From the NCBI GenBank assembly GCA_030035585.1, contig CM057465.1:5989501-6053500 (forward strand): a stretch of 64,000 bases of DNA. Reading direction: 5' to 3'. The stretch is from Dugong dugon (lineage: Eukaryota; Chordata; Mammalia; Sirenia; Dugongidae). Every line of letters starts with the position of its first letter. The stretch's first letter is position 1. Both the position numbers and the translations under genes were made by a program. Below the pieces are notes generated by a model. The model worked only from the letters and a program-made list of their open reading frames with translations, did not search any database and was not told where the DNA came from. Positions 21,349 through 32,550 of the stretch are shown here, piece by piece.

Positions 21349-22880
21349 GTGAGCTCCAGAACCCTCTTCTGCATCACTCTGTGCACGTTTGGAGGTGAGA
21401 GTGGTCGGGGCTGGATCCCGGCATGGCTGGCCTGGGGGCAGCCACATGGATGGCTCTGCTTTTCCGACTTCTCTGGGGTGTGGGGTGGGGTGGATGTTAG
21501 GAGGGCTCCATCTGCTGTGTTCAGACCCTGCTCCCCGGACCCCTGGCTCCAGCCAGTATCTGGAGCCACCCTAGGCAGGGGCTCTGACCACAGGCTCACA
21601 TCTTGGATCAGCTCCCCTGTGATGTGGTTTACAAGTCAGAATCCACAGGACAGTAAGTTTGACAAAAGGGTTCCTCTGCTAAAAAGTTGTGAAAACCACT
21701 TAGTGAGTCTGATTCCAGAGGGCCACCCAAGGCGGCAGGTCCTTGGCCCTAAGCAAAGACTTTGCAGCCTGGCTCCTGCTCCTGCCAAGCCCGTCGGGGG
21801 GCCCAGGACACTGAAGCCCCTCAGACGCTCCTAAATGAGCCCTTCCCATGGAAGCCTGAAAGCCAGGTTTCAGAAACGCTTCCAGAGCTTTCAGGCAAGC
21901 TAATTGCCACCACCGAGGTCACCGGTCAGGCCGGAGGCACAAGGGGTGCCTTGTTACTTGGGATGCAGGTTGGCTTACCTGGGCAGTGATGAATTGATCC
22001 ACCTGCCATCTCCCAGGAGGTGTAGGGCTTCTGCCCTCCGCTGCTGGTGTCACCAAGGGGAGAGGGGACGTTCAGGCGGAGCAAGGGGAGTCATCGAGGC
22101 AGACTGGGCCCAGTGAGGGTGAGGGGCTCAGTGCTGATAGATCTGATGGGACTGACAGCTTGGCCCCACCCCTACCCGACCACAGTCCCAGGCCTCCTGG
22201 GTGGACCCTGTGGGGTGAGGAGACACCAGTCCTGCCCACCAAGGAGACCAGACAAGGACCCACACGAGGACCAGGGTCCAGACAAGTGCCTGAGGTGGTG
22301 GTGGCGGGGGGGAGGCTGCAGACAGGGGGCAGGGCCAGCCAGCTTTCCACGGAAGATCTGGAGCTTCACTGTTTCACCGGTGACAATGGGGGAGAGACTT
22401 CCGGAGCCCAGGCAGAGGGCAGGAGAGCCCACAGTGCTCCACTGCCAGATGTGTCCACCCCATGGTGCTCCACTGCTGGATGGGTCCACCTCAGGGCCCT
22501 CGGGTGAACTGAGAGTTCTGGAGGCCGAGGGTTGCTCAACAAGCAGTGGGGCCAGAGTGTGCAGGGCTTCGAATGCCAAGCCTGCATCGCTGACACTCCC
22601 AGCATCCCCCGGACCTCTCAACCCAGCCAAGTTTCTGGAAGAGCCCACCTCATGAGCCACAGAAACCACCTGGCACGGCCTGGTGACTCCTGGGGGGTGT
22701 CAAATCTGGTGGATGCTCCCAGGTACCGCCCCTGCCGCCCCCAGTTCCCGGCTGTCTGTCACTGCTGACCACCTCTTCCGGCAGGAAGAGTTCTTCTCTG
22801 TGGGTCCCACGCCAGCACCTGCCCCCAGGCCTCCCAAAGATGATGAGTGAAGGAATAAACAATCCAATGGACCATGACTG

Positions 22881-23002
22881 GATGAGTGAGTGAGTGAGTA
22901 AATACGCATGTGAAGGAGTGAATGAATGAGTGATGAATGAGTGAGTGAGTGAGTGAGTACACATGTGAAGGAGTGAATGAATGAGTGAGTGAATGAGTGG
23001 GG
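22881..23002. repeat. GAGT/GAAT microsatellite with a 55-bp higher-order repeat
   Basis: Tetranucleotide GTGA/ATGA runs in which a 55-bp block containing CATGTGAAGGAGTGAATGAA occurs twice (offsets 22904 and 22959). Confidence 0.9.
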
Positions 23003-23235
23003 GAGGGAGTAGGCCTCACTGGTCGCTCCCCTGCCAGCCCCCAGAGGCCTGCTCCACACCAGGCCCATGCTGGACCTTGCTGGGCACAGCTGGGGGTCAG
23101 GTCCAGGCCCGGCCCCCAGGACCTCGCTGGCTACTGGGCTCTGAAGGGCCAGCAGGCTCTCTGGGTCCAGTGGGCCTGTGAATCAGTCCAGAATGGTCCA
23201 CGCTCAACCCACAGGAACACAGGCCTTCCTGGGGG

Positions 23236-23419
23236 TCCGATACTCCCCCGAGGGCCCTGATACTCCCCTGAAGGCCCCAATACTTCCCCTAGGGCCCTGA
23301 TACTCCCCTGAGGGCCCCGATACTCCCCCCAAGGGCCCCGATACTCCCAGAGGGCCCTGATACTCCCCTGAGGGCCCTGATACTCCCCCGAGGGCCCTGA
23401 TACTCCCCCAAGGGCTCCG
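23236..23419. repeat. 20-bp minisatellite
   Basis: About nine units of GATACTCCCCTGAGGGCCCT with small variants (CCCGAGG, CCCAAGG). The array sits 230 bp after the preceding microsatellite. Confidence 0.93.
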
Positions 23420-23794
23420 AGCCCCAGTCTTCTCTACCTGGTAAACCCCTGTGTGTCCTTCAACAACAGTTGGCCTGTCACCTCCTCTGGAAAGCTCCCC
23501 GTGCTGGGCAAGCAATGGCAGGACCAGGATTCCAGAGGCCAAGTCACTTCACACTGCAGGAGGCTGTGAGGGGCTCAGCCATCTGTCCATCTGTCCACTC
23601 AGCACTAGTCCCCGAGAGCCCACCGGGTCCATGACACAGCAGGGTCAGACGGGGTGTCTGCCCCTGTGGGCCCGGGTCTGGTGGGAGAGAGACCCCTGCC
23701 CAGAATGGGGGCCCAGGGTGAGGAGCCCTGGGCGGTGGAAAGAACCCGGCCACAATGCCACGCCTGCTGGTCCCAGCTCCCATCACCCACTGTG

Positions 23795-23935
23795 GGCCTG
23801 GGGCTTGGTGACCTCCCCTCTCCAGCCTCAGTTATCCTTGTCTGTAAAGTGGGGATTATCTCACTCATGACACCCTAGGATTGTAACCAAGGTGAAGTGC
23901 ACCAGGAACAGCACCAGGCACAGAGGCAGCTGTGA
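23795..23935 (+). repeat. MIR fragment
   Basis: GCTTGGTGACCTCCCCTCTC, AGCCTCAGTTATCCTTGTCT, GTAAAGTGGGGATTATCTCA and the later CACCAGGCACAGAG tail form a sense MIR. Confidence 0.8.
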
Positions 23936-26900
23936 CATGGTGACAGTTAAACACCAATAGGTTCACCTTGAGAGTGTGACAGCATCTGACGGCAGGCAGA
24001 GTGCCAGGCCCTGGGACAGACATACCGTGTCTGCCCTGAGGAGCGGTTTCCTCCTTCCCTCACACTGCCCACTCTCCCTGCCCCCACAGTCCAGCCTCTT
24101 CCCAGGGTCCCGAGCTCCTGGGGGCATATCCTTGTCAGCCCAAGCTCCATACACACCCAAGGCGAAGCCGCTGGTGACAGGGAGCAGACAGATGTGGCCC
24201 CGCAGGCCCTTTCCACCTCAGGGTGACATCGGTGTTAACAAGTCCTGGGTGCCCAGCGTTGAGTTGGGCCCGGCACACCTGGGCCCTCCTGACCACGGCC
24301 ACCACCCATGGCATCAATGGGAAGTGATTCGATCCCCAAGGTCCCCTGTCATTGCCCTGGAGCAGGGGACATTCTCCGCCTACCCTATGGAGTGCCCGTT
24401 AGGGCTGGGACGGGAATGGGGAATCACAGGCTGGACCAGAGGCCGTTGAACATTCATGACCGTCAGTATCACTTGCTAAATGTAGGTTCCTCCCCCAACA
24501 GGCTTGGCGGGGGCCCAGGAAGGGGCCCTTTGGACATGGGCCCAGAAGAGTCTCTGGGACCGAGACATGGGGCCCTGCTCAGCACTGCCTCGGAGCCCTG
24601 AGATGCCCGGTGAGCCCTGGTCAGCCAGGCTGGAGAGGAGCCAGCTGGGCTTCCCGTCTGTGGGGTGGGCAGTAACCCTGCTAGCACTGCCAGGACCCAC
24701 GGAGAGAGGTCCCTCTGCCAGCCCAGGGGGTCAGGTGAGGCGGGTGCCCACCCTTGGCCAGGGCCAGGAAGGTGAGCGGAGAGTTCTCACCGGGTTTGCC
24801 GGCTCTGGGTAATTGAGAACGCGGCTTCCTTTTGATTAAAGTTCTGCAGAGGGCCCAAGCTCCCCAGGAAAGGAAAAGTGAAGATGCAGAATAATTAGCT
24901 GGACAAAAGGCAAATCCTCTTAGCAGCTCTGCCGGCCTACCAGGTTAATTGGTTCACCCTGGCCTCCTGCAGCTACATGACCCCGGGCCACACCTGCCTG
25001 ACCAGCTGTCTCGGGAACCCAGCAGGGGCTCCAGTCCCCTCTGACCCACCCTGGCTTCCTGGCCCTCCCTAGTTGTCCCTCAGAGCCATGGCTCCCGGTG
25101 GCCCCGGCAGGACCCTGTCCTGTCTGCAGAGGCTCCATCCCTGGGCCTGGATGGGTCTGGCTACAAAACGCGTGTCTCTAATTCATCCCTGTCTTTACCT
25201 GTCCCCTTCACTCTGCCAAGTGGGTCTGAGTCACCTCCAGGGACTTGGGGCCCAGCCCAGGCCCAGCATGTAGCTGGCACTAAGGCGCCAGTAGGCACAA
25301 GGACCCGGACCAGGCCCATGGCTCCTCCTGCCTGCTGGCCACGCCCTAGAGAGGAGGCCAGCTTGTTCCCCACAGCCTCGTCCATGGAGGGGAGTGGGCT
25401 CAGAGAATCTGTGGAAGGTTTTCCTGGGAAAGGAAGGGAGGGAGAAGGGAGTGGGGCCAGAGAAAGGACAGGAGGGGGGGGAGGAAAGAGGGAAGATGGG
25501 AATGAGGGAGGGGGAGAGGGAGGGAGGGGGAGAAGCCCGGTTCCCAGAACAATCTGGAACTATGGGGCTTCAGGACCACCCGATTTCTGACTGGTTGAGG
25601 GTCCTGGGAGGTCTGTTTTCCTTTCCATTGTTGTTAGAAACCATCCTTCCACATCCATTTTCCTGCCCTGCTACATAATGCCTCTCACTGGCAGCGACCC
25701 CTGGGTGGACACCGAAAACCCGGCCACTGTCACACAGCTGTGTGCAGAGCAAGAGGCGTGGGGCCGGCGGCCGGCAGCCGATGAGGTCAAGGGCCTGGCG
25801 AAGGTCGCAGGGTGAGAGGAGAGCGGGGTGCGGGCGGCGCTGGAGCCGGACGTCCTGGGATGGACAAGCCCCCGCTCTAAGAGGGGTGGACCTGGCCCGA
25901 GTCACCCTCAGGCTCCCGGGGCAGCCCCGGGCCCTTCCCCGGCTCCACCTTGCGGGGCGGTGAGTCAGCCCCTGGCCGGCCTGAAGGCCGGGCTGCGGTG
26001 GTGTTCCTATAGCCACAAATCCAGAACAGCTGTTCATTTTTCTTGCAGGTTAGGAAGGTGGCAGTGGGCGGGGGCGGAGACGAGGGGCTAACCCCGCTAG
26101 TTCTCACACTCAGCCCGGTTCTCACACTCGGCCCTACTCACTGGGAGCCCCGGGACAGGAGGCGCGGGCCCTGGGGACAGGCTGCCGGGGAGCTCGGGGC
26201 TGAGGCCTCCCTGCCGCACGCCCAGGGCAGCCAGCCAAAGCCAATTCCGCAGGCCAGTTCCTGGAGCGGGATGTTGGGGTTTCCGAGGTCAGGAAAGAAC
26301 TGGCAACTCTGATTCATGATGTCACTGGCCTGGCCACCATCTCTCGGGGACCCCGGGCACCCTGAGGCCTGCCGGGCACAGGGGGGCTTGGAGGAGGTCA
26401 GGGGCTCACCCCCAGGAGGTCCAGACTCCCCTACCCTCACCATCCAGGCCCCGGCAGCTGGCAGCCACCAACCTGGGGGTTCTGACAGGCGGGGACCTTG
26501 TCTTCCTGGCTTCTGGGCCTGGCCATGATGACCATCAAGGGGTGGGTTTCCCGAAGCATGAGGACATCATTCCAAGACGCTGTGATTCACTGGTCCTGGA
26601 GGCACTCCCAGGTCCTGACCCTCCTCCCGCTGCCCAGGGCTGGCCCCAACGACCCTCCCCCACCCCCTCCCCAGGAGGACAGGCCACAGGCGCTGGCAGT
26701 GAGGGGTATTGTCTGCAGCCCTCACGCCGTGTCCGGAGGGTGAAGACGTCTCTGCACGGACAGCATGCAAGAGTGGAGCTGTGTTCCTGCTCCTTATCTG
26801 GGATTTCCAGTTTTCTACCGAGAACATTATTTTTTGGGAAATTCTGAATGTAACTCACAGGAAAGTAGACACAGCACAATAAATGTGCACAGCGGAACCC

Positions 26901-27139
26901 TCCCGCATAACTGACCCCTAGGCCAGGACAGAATGTGGCCATCCCCCAGGGCTGCTGCACCCCCTAGTCTCGACCCCAGCCTGACCTGCCCCTGACCTCC
27001 AACCTTGTGAACAAGGGTCACACAGCTGCCCTCTCGACTGCCAGCTGCTTTGCTCAGCTCCGTGGGTGCAGCTGTGATCCTGTGTTACCATCTTTAATGG
27101 AAAAAAAAAACCAGCCAGGGCTATTTTTAAGAGATACTC
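23936..27139. other. GC-rich intergenic sequence
   Basis: Unique DNA without a supported gene. It includes the AT-rich cluster near 24.8-25.0 kb, a purine-rich GGAGGGAG stretch at about 25430-25540, and a second AT-rich pocket near 26810-26890 that I cannot assign. Confidence 0.55.
24805..24960. promoter_or_regulatory. AT-rich homeodomain-site cluster (candidate enhancer)
   Basis: Within GC-rich flanks this stretch holds GGTAATTGAG, CTTTTGATTAAAG, ATAATTAGCT and GGTTAATTGG, several TAAT/ATTA homeodomain cores within 130 bp, and it matches no repeat I recognise. That composition is typical of conserved developmental enhancers, and WNT7B is the nearest visible gene. There is no direct evidence of activity. 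Confidence 0.35.
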
Positions 27140-27522
27140 TGGCTGGATGAAGCCCGGAAACGGTTGCCCTGAGATCACCTTTAAACTCTAAATCTAAAAC
27201 CAAAACGAGCCCTTGAAATCTTCTTTGAAGAAGACCATGGTTTATGTTAATTAGTAAAATAGGCCTGCCCTGAGCACTGTGCTCTTTTAAGCACTATCTA
27301 AGTGAGATCGAATTGACAACCACTCGAAAGGTAGGATGGGAAGCTTGGGGGGCAGTGAGTTTAAGGCAACGGTGATGGAATAATTTGGAAAAAGCTAGCA
27401 AGAGCAGTAGCACAAGCTGAAGAATGTAATTATACATGTAAAAATTGTTGAAATGGTGTACTTTTGGCCCAGTGTACTTTTGGCCGAGTATACTTTCACC
27501 AAAATAAAGACATTTAAAAAGA
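27140..27522 (+). mobile_element. Family-A retroposon, 3' part (unclassified, afrotherian)
   Basis: This copy shares its sequence order with the elements at 31829-33418 and 58052-58927. Seen are CTGGATGAAGCC, TTGCCCTGAGATCACCTTTA, GAGCACTGTGCTCTTTTAAG, CACTATCTAAGTGAGATCGA, TTGACAACCACTCGAAAGGT and the terminal AGTATACTTTCACCAAAATA before an A-rich tail. The A-rich end and 5' truncation indicate a non-LTR retroposon. Its tail resembles L1 3' UTRs, so it may be an afrotherian L1 3' UTR. I cannot name it. Confidence 0.7.
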
Positions 27523-27849
27523 GACAGAGAGACCCTGGCTGGAAGGGTTCATCCACAGCTGGCGGCTGCTCTGGGGGGTGGGGGGATCCCCTGGTCCCAT
27601 GGCCCTTGACAGTGCCGTGGGTGCGCAGCGGGCAGGCAGGCTATGAGAGAGGTGTGCTGGTGGGGGTCTGGAGGGGAGAGGCGGGGAGTCATTGCTGCTG
27701 TTTGCTGTTCGAACATTAACCATTTCACTAGCCTGACTGCTCGGTGGCAGCTCTGGTGGGGGTCCCCATTCCCTGGAGGTCGACATCTCCCACACCAGCA
27801 CCCAGAGAGAGAAGAAGCCCTCGTGGGTACCCCTGGGAGGCTGGCTGCG

Positions 27850-28560
27850 TAGAGGGGCAAGAAGAGGGGAAGGGGGAGGGAGAGAAGGGAAGGAGATAGG
27901 GAGGGGTGAGGAGAAGGGGGGTAGAGGGGAAGGGGGAGGGAGAGAAGGGAAGGAGACAGGGAGGGGTGAGGAGAAGGGGGGTAGAGGGGAAGGGGGAGGG
28001 AGAGAAGGGAAGGAGATAGGGAGGGGTGAGGAGAAGGGGGGTAGAGGGGAAGGGGGAGGGAGAGAAGGGAAGGAGATAGGGAGGGGTGAGGAGAAGGGGG
28101 TAGAGGGGAAGGGGGAGGGAGAGAAGGGAAGGAGATAGGGAGGGGGTGAGGAGAAGGGGGGTAGAGGGGAAGGGGGAGGGAGAGAAGGGAAGGAGATAGG
28201 GAGGGGTGAGGAGAAGGGGGGTAGAGGGGAAGGGGGAGGGAGAGAAGGGAAGGAGATAGGGAGGGGGTGAGGAGAAGGGGGGTAGAGGGGAAGGGGGAGG
28301 GAGAGAAGGGAAGGAGATAGGGAGGGGGTGAGGAGAAGGGGGGTAGAGGGGAAGGGGGAGGGAGAGAAGGGAAGGAGATAGGGAGGGGTGAGGAGAAGGA
28401 GGGTAGAGGGGAAGGGGGAGGGAGAGAAGGGAAGGAGATAGGGAGGGGGTGAGGAGAAGGGGGGTAGAGGGGAAGGGGGAGGGAGAGAAGGGAAGGAGAT
28501 AGGGAGGGGGTGAGGAGAAGGGGGGGTAGAGGGGAAGGGGGAGGGAGAGAAGGGAAGGAA
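27850..28560. repeat. Purine-rich 60-bp minisatellite
   Basis: About 11 to 12 near-identical 60-bp units, each running GTAGAGGGGAAGGGGGAGGG, AGAGAAGGGAAGGAGATAGG, GAGGGGTGAGGAGAAGGGG. The + strand is almost entirely purine, with about three T per unit. Units differ mainly by single-G length changes and an A/G change in GAGACAGG versus GAGATAGG. The two overlapping minus-strand frames of about 390 codons are proline/serine repeats produced by the array. A less ordered purine tract continues to about 28660. Confidence 0.96.
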
Positions 28561-28660
28561 AGAGCCAGGGGGAGAGAAAAGGAGAGGGGAAGGGGGAGAG
28601 GGGAAGGAGAGGTGGGGGGAGAGGGAGAAGAGAGGAGAGGGAGGGCAGAGGGGAGGAGAG
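28561..28660. repeat. Purine-rich low-complexity tract
   Basis: GGAGAGGGGAAGG-type sequence continuing the minisatellite without its 60-bp register; probably decayed or ancestral sequence of the array. Confidence 0.8.
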
Positions 28661-28664
28661 CCAG

Positions 28665-28825
28665 GTTCACTGTGGGATGTGGGCAAGTCACTCCCTTCTC
28701 TGAGTCCCTGTTTGCTGATTGCAAATTGGAGACAAGGACCCCAGTCTTGCCTGGAGAGTGAGCGAGGCCAGGTCAGGAAATGGGCAGAAAACCCTTTGCA
28801 AACTATAAAGTGCCAGACAGACCTG
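28665..28825 (+). repeat. MIR fragment
   Basis: GGGATGTGGGCAAGTCACTC, CCTTCTCTGAGTCCCTGTTT, then AACTATAAAGTGCCAGACAG; a sense MIR with a diverged middle. Confidence 0.6.
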
Positions 28826-29289
28826 TGAATGTCAGGGTCAACTATGAACAGATGGGTCAGGCCATCTGGGACTCCTGGAGTGGGTGAGGGGGCTCAAGCT
28901 TCTGAGCAAACCCTGGCCCTCGGTGGGGGTGGCAGTGGGGGGATGAAGGTTTCCAGACACTTCCATCTCATGATGGCAGGTGAAGAAAGTGAGGATCCCA
29001 AGGGACATCACTTACCAGGCCAAACGGGCATGGGAGGCAGCCCGGCCCAGTTCTGCCTTCAGGGCCCAGCTGCTCCTGGCCACACCGCCTGGGGAATCGT
29101 CTGTCCCAGGATCAGAGCAGCAACAAGATCAGTGTTTACGGAGAGCTCCGCTCGTCCGTCAGACCCCGTCCACAAACAGGCCGAGGTCCCTGTATCACGC
29201 ACCATGCAGACAAGAAAGCCAGGTGGCTGGCCCAGCTGCCCGGCCTCTCCACCCGGCCCTGTCCCTTCACTGCCTCCACAGGGCTGGGG

Positions 29290-29365
29290 CCTACCGTCAC
29301 TCTACACTGCAGATGAGGAAACTGAGGCACCGAGAGGCTCAGAGTGAGGGGGGAAGTGGGGCCCA
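29290..29365 (-). repeat. MIR fragment
   Basis: CTACACTGCAGATGAGGAAA with CTGAGGCACCGAGAGGCTCA is a reverse MIR core. Confidence 0.75.
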
Positions 29366-30578
29366 GGCCTCACCCTCCGCTGCCCTCCCACCCCCAGACC
29401 GGGTCCTGTGACCTCCCGACCCCATGACCTTGTACCAAGCTGGTGGGGAGTTTGGACCAGATGGCCCCTGCAGCCTAGTCACAAGATGGACTTGGAGAAA
29501 CACTTGCTGCCTCCCTGGCTTGCTTTGTTCATTTAGTCACTCGTTTTTTCAGTTAAGAACATTTGGTGGACCCAGTGCATGGGGCCCCTTTTAACTCTGC
29601 AACTCTGTGGGCCGAGGGCTTATTATCCCCCACGATAGGTGAGGAAAAGGGTGGCAGGGGCTGGACCCCGAGCCTCTGTCTGAGGATACTCGTCAGGGGC
29701 TGACGGGGCCTCTGCCCGGGACTGCAGGTTCCCTCTTGCCCCCGACTCTGGCCTGGGCACCCTAGCCTCACCCCACCACCCTCTTCTGCACAGAGGTGAG
29801 CCCTCCCATGCTACAGAGTGCCCAGAGCAGGTTCCCAGATGGCCAAAGCCTGGGGCATACGATAAGAAAAGAAGGAGCGGCAGATCTGAGGCCCGTGGAA
29901 CTCCTGGCTTGGGAGTTTGGACTTTGTTCCCCAAGCAGTGGGAGCCAGGGAAGCTTCTTGAGCTGTGGTGGGAGTAGTTGGAGGAAGATCACCCTGGTGG
30001 GCTGGTCTTCATCTCTATAATTGACAAACCCCTCTTGGGTTGTCTATTGCCTTGACTGGGAGAAAGGCGCCCCCCCCACCGCCCCTTGTGGGCTGGGTGA
30101 GGCTTCACCGGGCAAACGATGAGTCCCCAGGGGCGCCGGGCACACAGTATCCACACCAGCCTCCTTTTTCGGGACCTGGTAACTTAGGGCTTTGAGGGGG
30201 TCTCAGCCACTGTGGACAAGCTTCTCATTTACATACCTGGAAAGAAGGCCCCTGCAGGCCACACGGGGCCCCCTCCCCCTGGAAGCTCCAGACAGTGGCA
30301 GCACAGTAGGCCTGGGGGGATCCCTCAGGTTGAAGGAGCCTGAACACGGTTTCCAAGCAGGAAAACTGGCCAAACCGGTTGCAGAGAGGAGCTTTTACCA
30401 TCTCTGGCGGCCTTTCTTGGTTTTTTACAAGAAGCTGCTGGCTGCCTCCCTGGCCCTCCTGCCTGTGCCCCTCCGCAGGGGACCCCATCCCCTCCTCCTC
30501 TCCCTACAGGCCCTGCCCGGCCTGGCCCCACCCCCTAGGCCATGAGAAATAGCTCCCACCAGGCCTCAGGCTTCTCTG

Positions 30579-30657
30579 CTCCTCCTGAGAGGGCGGTTTC
30601 CAGGACCCCCACTTCAGGCTCCTCCTCAGAGGGTGGTTTCCAGGACCCCGCTTCAGG
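30579..30657. repeat. 40-bp tandem duplication
   Basis: GCTCCTCCTGAGAGGGCGG and GCTCCTCCTCAGAGGGTGG each precede TTTCCAGGACCCC; two copies of a 40-bp unit. Confidence 0.85.
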
Positions 30658-30694
30658 TGCTGGGGGGCCTCCATGCCATCAGTTAAACAACTGT

Positions 30695-30770
30695 GCTCTC
30701 ATGGTCTGTGGAAAGCCAGTATCTTCTCTATGGGCCTCAGTTTCCTGGTCTGTAGAATGGAGCTGGGGAG
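30695..30770 (+). repeat. MIR fragment
   Basis: GGGCCTCAGTTTCCTGGTCT and GTAGAATGGAGC are the core of a sense MIR. Confidence 0.65.
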
Positions 30771-31828
30771 AACAAGCTCTTCCCAGAATCCCATCTGACA
30801 GGCTCCGGGGCGCCAGCCTGGCCAGCCTCCCTGAGGGGCAGTGGGCCCCCCGGGCTTGCCTGCCTCAGCTCTGTCGGCCTTGGGGGCTGCTCTGGCCATG
30901 CTCCCTGGCCTCGGGGCCCCATCCTCCATTGGCCCTGCTTTGTCACTGTGTGGTTCTGGGGCTGATCAAACCCATAACCAGAGTTGGGCTGGCCGGCCTT
31001 TCTCCCAGCTCCTCCCACTGCCAGAGCACAGCCTGGAACCCACCCCCACCCCCTCAGCCTTGGGGCCCCAAGCTCTGTGTCCTGGGAAGGATGAGGTAGA
31101 AGCAGGAGCTAGTCAGCAAGACGGCTGGGGTCAGAGCCGGGTCAGAGCCGGGGCTTCTGACGCTTCCTTCAGTGTGACAGTCGGAGGGTCTGCTGTCTGG
31201 AGAGGGTCAGCCAGCCTCAGCCCTGAGCAGATCGCAGCCCCGTACCCCCGACAAAGCCCCACGAACCAGCTGTCCTGGCCTCGGACTCCCCAGGCCCTCA
31301 TCCCCCTGCTCTGCCGGCTACTCCTGCTTGCCTTCCCAAGAAAGATCACCAAGGCCCCCTCCTCGGGGAAGCGCTCCTGCCTCCTCCCCAGGCAGGGCCT
31401 GATGAGGGAGGCCCAGGGGCTTCTTGGAGGAGGAGGTGATGGAGCAGAGGTGGGAAGGAAAGCCAGGCAGTGCTATCGGGGTCCTTGCCACCCTCTGGGG
31501 TATGACTGGTTTTCACCCTCTGCTGGGCTGGGGGCCCTGGGCACAGGCTGCTCCCCTCCAAGGACCTGGTGTGCACAGGGTAGGCTGCTGAAGAGAGACC
31601 CAGACAGCGCCAGCCCAGGATTAAGGCTCCAATGTCCCTCAGTCCCAGCACTGCACCGGGGTGAGGCGGAAGAGGACAGCAGAGGCTCACTGGGCAGGGG
31701 AGATGGAGGGCCCAGGGGGAGAGAGTGAGCAGGAGTGGGAGGGTGGAGGCCCACGGAGTGGGGTGGAGGGGAGAGATGGAAGGCCAAGGGGAGGATGGAG
31801 GGAGGGATGGAGGCCCCTGGGATGGGAT

Positions 31829-32031
31829 GGATCTAATCTTTGGAGTTGCTGTTGTCAATTTGATCCCATATAGATGGTTCTTAAAAGAGCATAATGCTCA
31901 CAGCAGACATTTTCTACTAGTTAAGCTAAACTATCATTTGGTTTTAAGAAGACTTCGCGTATGTTTTTGGTTTAAGGTTTAAAGATGATCTCAGGGCAAT
32001 AGTTTTAGGGGTTCATCCAACCTTCATGGCC
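31829..32031 (-). mobile_element. Family-A fragment, duplicate of 32745-32945
   Basis: About 200 bp on the minus strand, from ATCTAATCTTTGGAGTTGCT to TCATCCAACCTTCATGGC. It matches the segment starting at 32745 with only about ten differences by eye. It lacks the family's 3' tail and its 5' half. The RTE fragment begins within about 10 bp of its end. Confidence 0.85.
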
Positions 32032-32039
32032 CCCGGGGT

Positions 32040-32550
32040 AGGGTGGAAGCCATAGTGACCCCGTGTACAACAGAATAAAACACTGCCCGGTCCTGCACCA
32101 TCCTCACAATCATAGCTGTGCTTGAGCCCATTGTTGTAACCACTGTGTCAGGCCATCTCACTGAGGGTCTTCCTCTTTTTTGCTGACCCTCTGCCAAGCA
32201 TCATGTCCTTCTCCAGGGACTAGTCACTCCCGATAACATGTCCATAGTACATAAGACAAAGTCTCACCAGCCTCGCTTCAAAGGAGCATGCTGGCTGGAC
32301 TTCTTCTAAGACAGATTTGTTCATTCTTCTGGCCGTCCATGGTATCGTCAATATTCTTCACCAACACTGTAATTCAAAGGCGTCAATTCTTCTTTGGTCT
32401 TCCTTATTCATTGTCCAGCTTTCACATGCTATGAGCTATTGAAAACACCATGGCTTGGGTCAGGAGCACCTTAGTCCTCAGAGTGACATCTTTGCTTTTT
32501 AACACTTGAAAGAAGTCTTGGCAGCAGATTTGCTGAATGTGTTGTTTGAT
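32040..32550 (-). mobile_element. RTE/BovB-like LINE fragment, antisense
   Basis: Reverse complement of the RTE 3' region: ATAGTGACCCCGTGTACAAC, ACTGCCCGGTCCTGCACCAT, GAGGGTCTTCCTCTTTTTTG, GCGTCAATTCTTCTTTGGTC, ACCATGGCTTGGGTCAGGAG and TTTGCTGAATGTGTTGTTTG. In the source element the next bases are those found at 33599, so the copy is interrupted by about 1,050 bp of younger insertions. The encoded reverse-transcriptase C-terminus is broken by many changes. Confidence 0.88.

Larger units (their letters stand above)
19537..22874. other. Intergenic sequence with scattered old repeats
   Basis: Mostly unique. Contains a MIR at about 19715-19830, an L2 fragment at about 20190-20380, an L2/MIR-type end near 20820-20850 and an AfroSINE at 21151-21348. 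No gene supported. Confidence 0.6.
28826..31828. other. GC-rich intergenic sequence
   Basis: Unique sequence with MIRs at about 29290-29365 and 30695-30770 and a 40-bp duplication at 30579-30657. The long + frame at 30841-31728 shows no recognised domain and lies in GC-rich DNA; not taken as a gene. Confidence 0.55.

Noticed and set aside
22650-23068. Frames with HSFTHSF-type repeats
   Set aside because: Translations of the GAGT/GAAT microsatellite.
23236-23419. Regular short repeats considered as a CRISPR array
   Set aside because: The units are contiguous without unique spacers and the DNA is mammalian; this is a minisatellite.
27514-28724. Two overlapping minus-strand open frames of about 390 codons, rich in Pro/Ser/Leu
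   Set aside because: They are translations of the 60-bp minisatellite in two frames; a multiple-of-three period without stops keeps any frame open.
30841-31728. A 295-codon + strand open frame
   Set aside because: No recognisable domain, and its composition is like that of the surrounding chance frames.
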